DNA of 5,292 bases from DATAEU01 sp046735355 (GTDB taxonomy: Bacteria; Actinomycetota; UBA4738; HRBIN12), in assembly GCA_046735355.1 (NCBI GenBank), contig JBKPTC010000119.1, positions 1 to 5,292 of the forward strand, written 5' to 3'. How positions within the stretch are numbered: the stretch's first letter is position 1; each line of letters begins with the position of its first letter. Positions 3,911-5,292 of the stretch are shown in pieces. The notes beneath the pieces were generated by a model. The model was not told the origin of the DNA, searched no databases, and saw only the letters and a list, made by a program, of their open reading frames with translations. The position numbers and the translations under genes were made by a program.

Positions 3911-5292
3911 CGCCGGCATCGGCACGGGCACCCGAGCGGACGACCGACCGTCGGCCGATCGCCACCAGATCCTGACCGGGCCGGTCGACGTCTGCGTCGA
4001 CCGGCCGGTGCTCTCGCTCGATCGCCCGTTCACGTACGAGCTCGCGTCCGATCTGCAGGCCGGCGCCGGGTCGCTCGTCGAGGTTCCCTTCCACGGGCGT
4101 TCGGTGCGCGGATGGGTCCTCGGCGCGTCCGCCGAGGCTCCTGGTCGGATCCTGCCAGTGAAGAAGGTCGTCTCGCCGGTTCGGTTCTTCGACGGACAGA
4201 TGCTCGAGCTGCTCCGTTGGGTGAGCGAGCGCTACATCGCGCCGCTCGCGACGGTGATCGCTCGTTCGCATCCGCCGCGCGTCGTCTCGGAGGAGCACGC
4301 CGGCGCCGGCAGCGCCGCGCTTCGCGATCTGGCCGCCGCGCGAGCGGTCGTGCCGGGCCGGGCCGAACCGGGCCTCGCCGGCTACCGCCGCGGCGGCGAA
4401 CTGTTGCGCTCCTGCGTCGCGGCACGTTCCGGCATGTATCGCCTTCGGCCCGCCGCCGCCGACGAGCAGGCCGTTGCCGTCGAGGCGGTTCGTGCGGCCG
4501 TCGACGCCGGACGGTCCGCGATCGTGCTCGTGCCGGAGGCCGAGCCGGTTCCGGCGACGGCCGCGGCGATCCTCGAGGCCTTCGGCGAGGACGCGGTGTG
4601 GTTCGCGGGCGGGTCCAAGCGAGCGCGGTACGGGACGTGGCTCGAGATCGCGAACGGCACGTATCCCGTGGTCGTCGGCACGAGGCCGGCCGTCTTCGCG
4701 CCGGTTCCGGATGTCGGCCTCGTGTACGTCTCGCGCGAGTCGCACGCCGGCCACCGCGAGGACCGGTCCCCGTACTTCCATGTTCGTGACGTCGCCGCCG
4801 CGCGCGCCAGGGTCGCGGGAGCTACGCTGGTGCTCGCGGCGCTATGTCCGTCGTCCGAGGCGGCGGCGCTGCGCGCGGTCGACGTGACGCCGTCCGGGCG
4901 GTGGTGGCCGCCCGTCGAGGTCGTTCGGCCCGGTCCGGAGGGGCGGGCGCCACGGGTGGTGTCGGCCCTCCGCTCCGCCGCCCGGGCGTTCGTCTACGCG
5001 CCGCTGCCCGGGTCCGGGGTCGCCCGCGTGTGTCGAGCATGCGGCGAGCCGGCGGCATGCTCCGTCTGCGGCGGGATGCTCCGCCTCGAGGAGGGAGCGG
5101 TTCGCTGCGCGGTCTGCGGTGCCGACGGACGGTGCGCCGCGTGTGGGTCGCGGACGTTCGGCGTCGCTCCCGGCGGCGCGGAGCGCGTCGAGTCGTGGGC
5201 CTCGCGGATCGCGTCGGTTCCGGTCCGCCGGGCCGGCGAGGCGGATCCGCCGGAGCCGGTCGCGGAGCGCGAGGTTCTCGTCGGCGGCGTCG
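3885..5292 (+). CDS. priA: PriA-like replication restart protein (primosomal protein N'), helicase motifs degenerate, partial at right edge
   Basis: An open frame of 469 codons runs without a stop from ATG 3885 to the window edge. The N-terminal part has VDVCVDRPVLSLDRPFTYEL (about 35-54) and VEVPFHGRSVRGWVLG, the PriA DNA-binding domain, followed by a segment like the winged-helix linker. The helicase core is recognisable but broken. LVPE (215-218) and GTRPAVFAPVPDVGLVYV (265-282) are kept. The Walker A lysine loop is missing (AAADEQ at 190-195), and the DEEH Walker B box is SRESH (283-287). Eight zinc-ligand cysteines remain in four CX2C pairs (383/386, 392/395, 408/411, 417/420), then GAERVE where PriA has G-TERVE. 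Actinobacterial PriA proteins are known to lack detectable helicase motifs, so this is probably a structural primosome factor without ATPase. ATG 3885 overlaps metK by 26 bp; a GGGAGG at 3864-3869 is rather far upstream. GTG 4008 would delete conserved N-terminal sequence. Confidence 0.9.
   Translation, partial: MISVARSRDAGIGTGTRADDRPSADRHQILTGPVDVCVDRPVLSLDRPFTYELASDLQAGAGSLVEVPFHGRSVRGWVLGASAEAPGRILPVKKVVSPVRFFDGQMLELLRWVSERYIAPLATVIARSHPPRVVSEEHAGAGSAALRDLAAARAVVPGRAEPGLAGYRRGGELLRSCVAARSGMYRLRPAAADEQAVAVEAVRAAVDAGRSAIVLVPEAEPVPATAAAILEAFGEDAVWFAGGSKRARYGTWLEIANGTYPVVVGTRPAVFAPVPDVGLVYVSRESHAGHREDRSPYFHVRDVAAARARVAGATLVLAALCPSSEAAALRAVDVTPSGRWWPPVEVVRPGPEGRAPRVVSALRSAARAFVYAPLPGSGVARVCRACGEPAACSVCGGMLRLEEGAVRCAVCGADGRCAACGSRTFGVAPGGAERVESWASRIASVPVRRAGEADPPEPVAEREVLVGGV

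Noticed and set aside
2363..4033. Long antisense open frame (556 codons) opposite coaBC-metK-priA
   Set aside because: It overlaps well-identified genes on the other strand, has no recognisable domain, and is the typical mirror frame created by GC-rich third positions.
4112..4789. Arginine-rich + frame inside the priA region
   Set aside because: It is a frame-shifted reading of priA. The frame starting at 3885 has clear PriA motifs and a zinc module.

Overview
This is a GC-rich chromosomal window from an actinobacterium-like genome. The evidence is the gene order mihF - gmk - rpoZ - coaBC - metK - priA, the presence of an actinobacterial integration host factor, and a PriA lacking its helicase motifs. 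All are characteristic of Actinobacteria (Actinobacteriota). I cannot assign a class or genus. The core is housekeeping DNA: a nucleoid protein, GMP kinase, the RNA polymerase omega subunit, the bifunctional coenzyme A enzyme, S-adenosylmethionine synthetase and a replication-restart protein. I see no mobile element, CRISPR array or RNA gene.

Layout. Positions 1-354 hold the oddest structure: a head-to-head inverted duplication of the mihF 5' end. The left arm (1-139) is the reverse complement of the right arm (216-354), with 129 of 139 positions identical and no gaps. A mihF paralog therefore reads leftwards out of the window from 87 (29 codons visible), opposite the complete mihF at 268-582. 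The innermost 58 bp of each arm (-10 box, leader, Shine-Dalgarno, first two codons) is a perfect inverted repeat. All ten differences lie between codons 3 and 19.

Positions 268-2670 look like one operon on the + strand. mihF is followed at once by gmk, which has no ATG, GTG or TTG in the gap. rpoZ follows after 28 bp, and coaBC overlaps rpoZ by 44 bp. A short gap (2671-2722) carries a probable -10 box so close to the metK ATG that the transcript would be leaderless or nearly so. metK (2723-3910) is followed by priA, whose best start overlaps metK by 26 bp and which runs off the right edge.

Together the genes link nucleoid organisation (mIHF), transcription (omega), nucleotide supply (Gmk), cofactor synthesis (CoaBC, MetK) and replication restart (PriA). 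Three near-identical boxes, CTATACTC, CTATAATC and CTATACTC, lie upstream of mihF, rpoZ and metK, suggesting one sigma factor and up to three entry points. The most worthwhile items are the divergent mihF duplication, the gmk start problem, the probable leaderless metK mRNA and the degenerate PriA.
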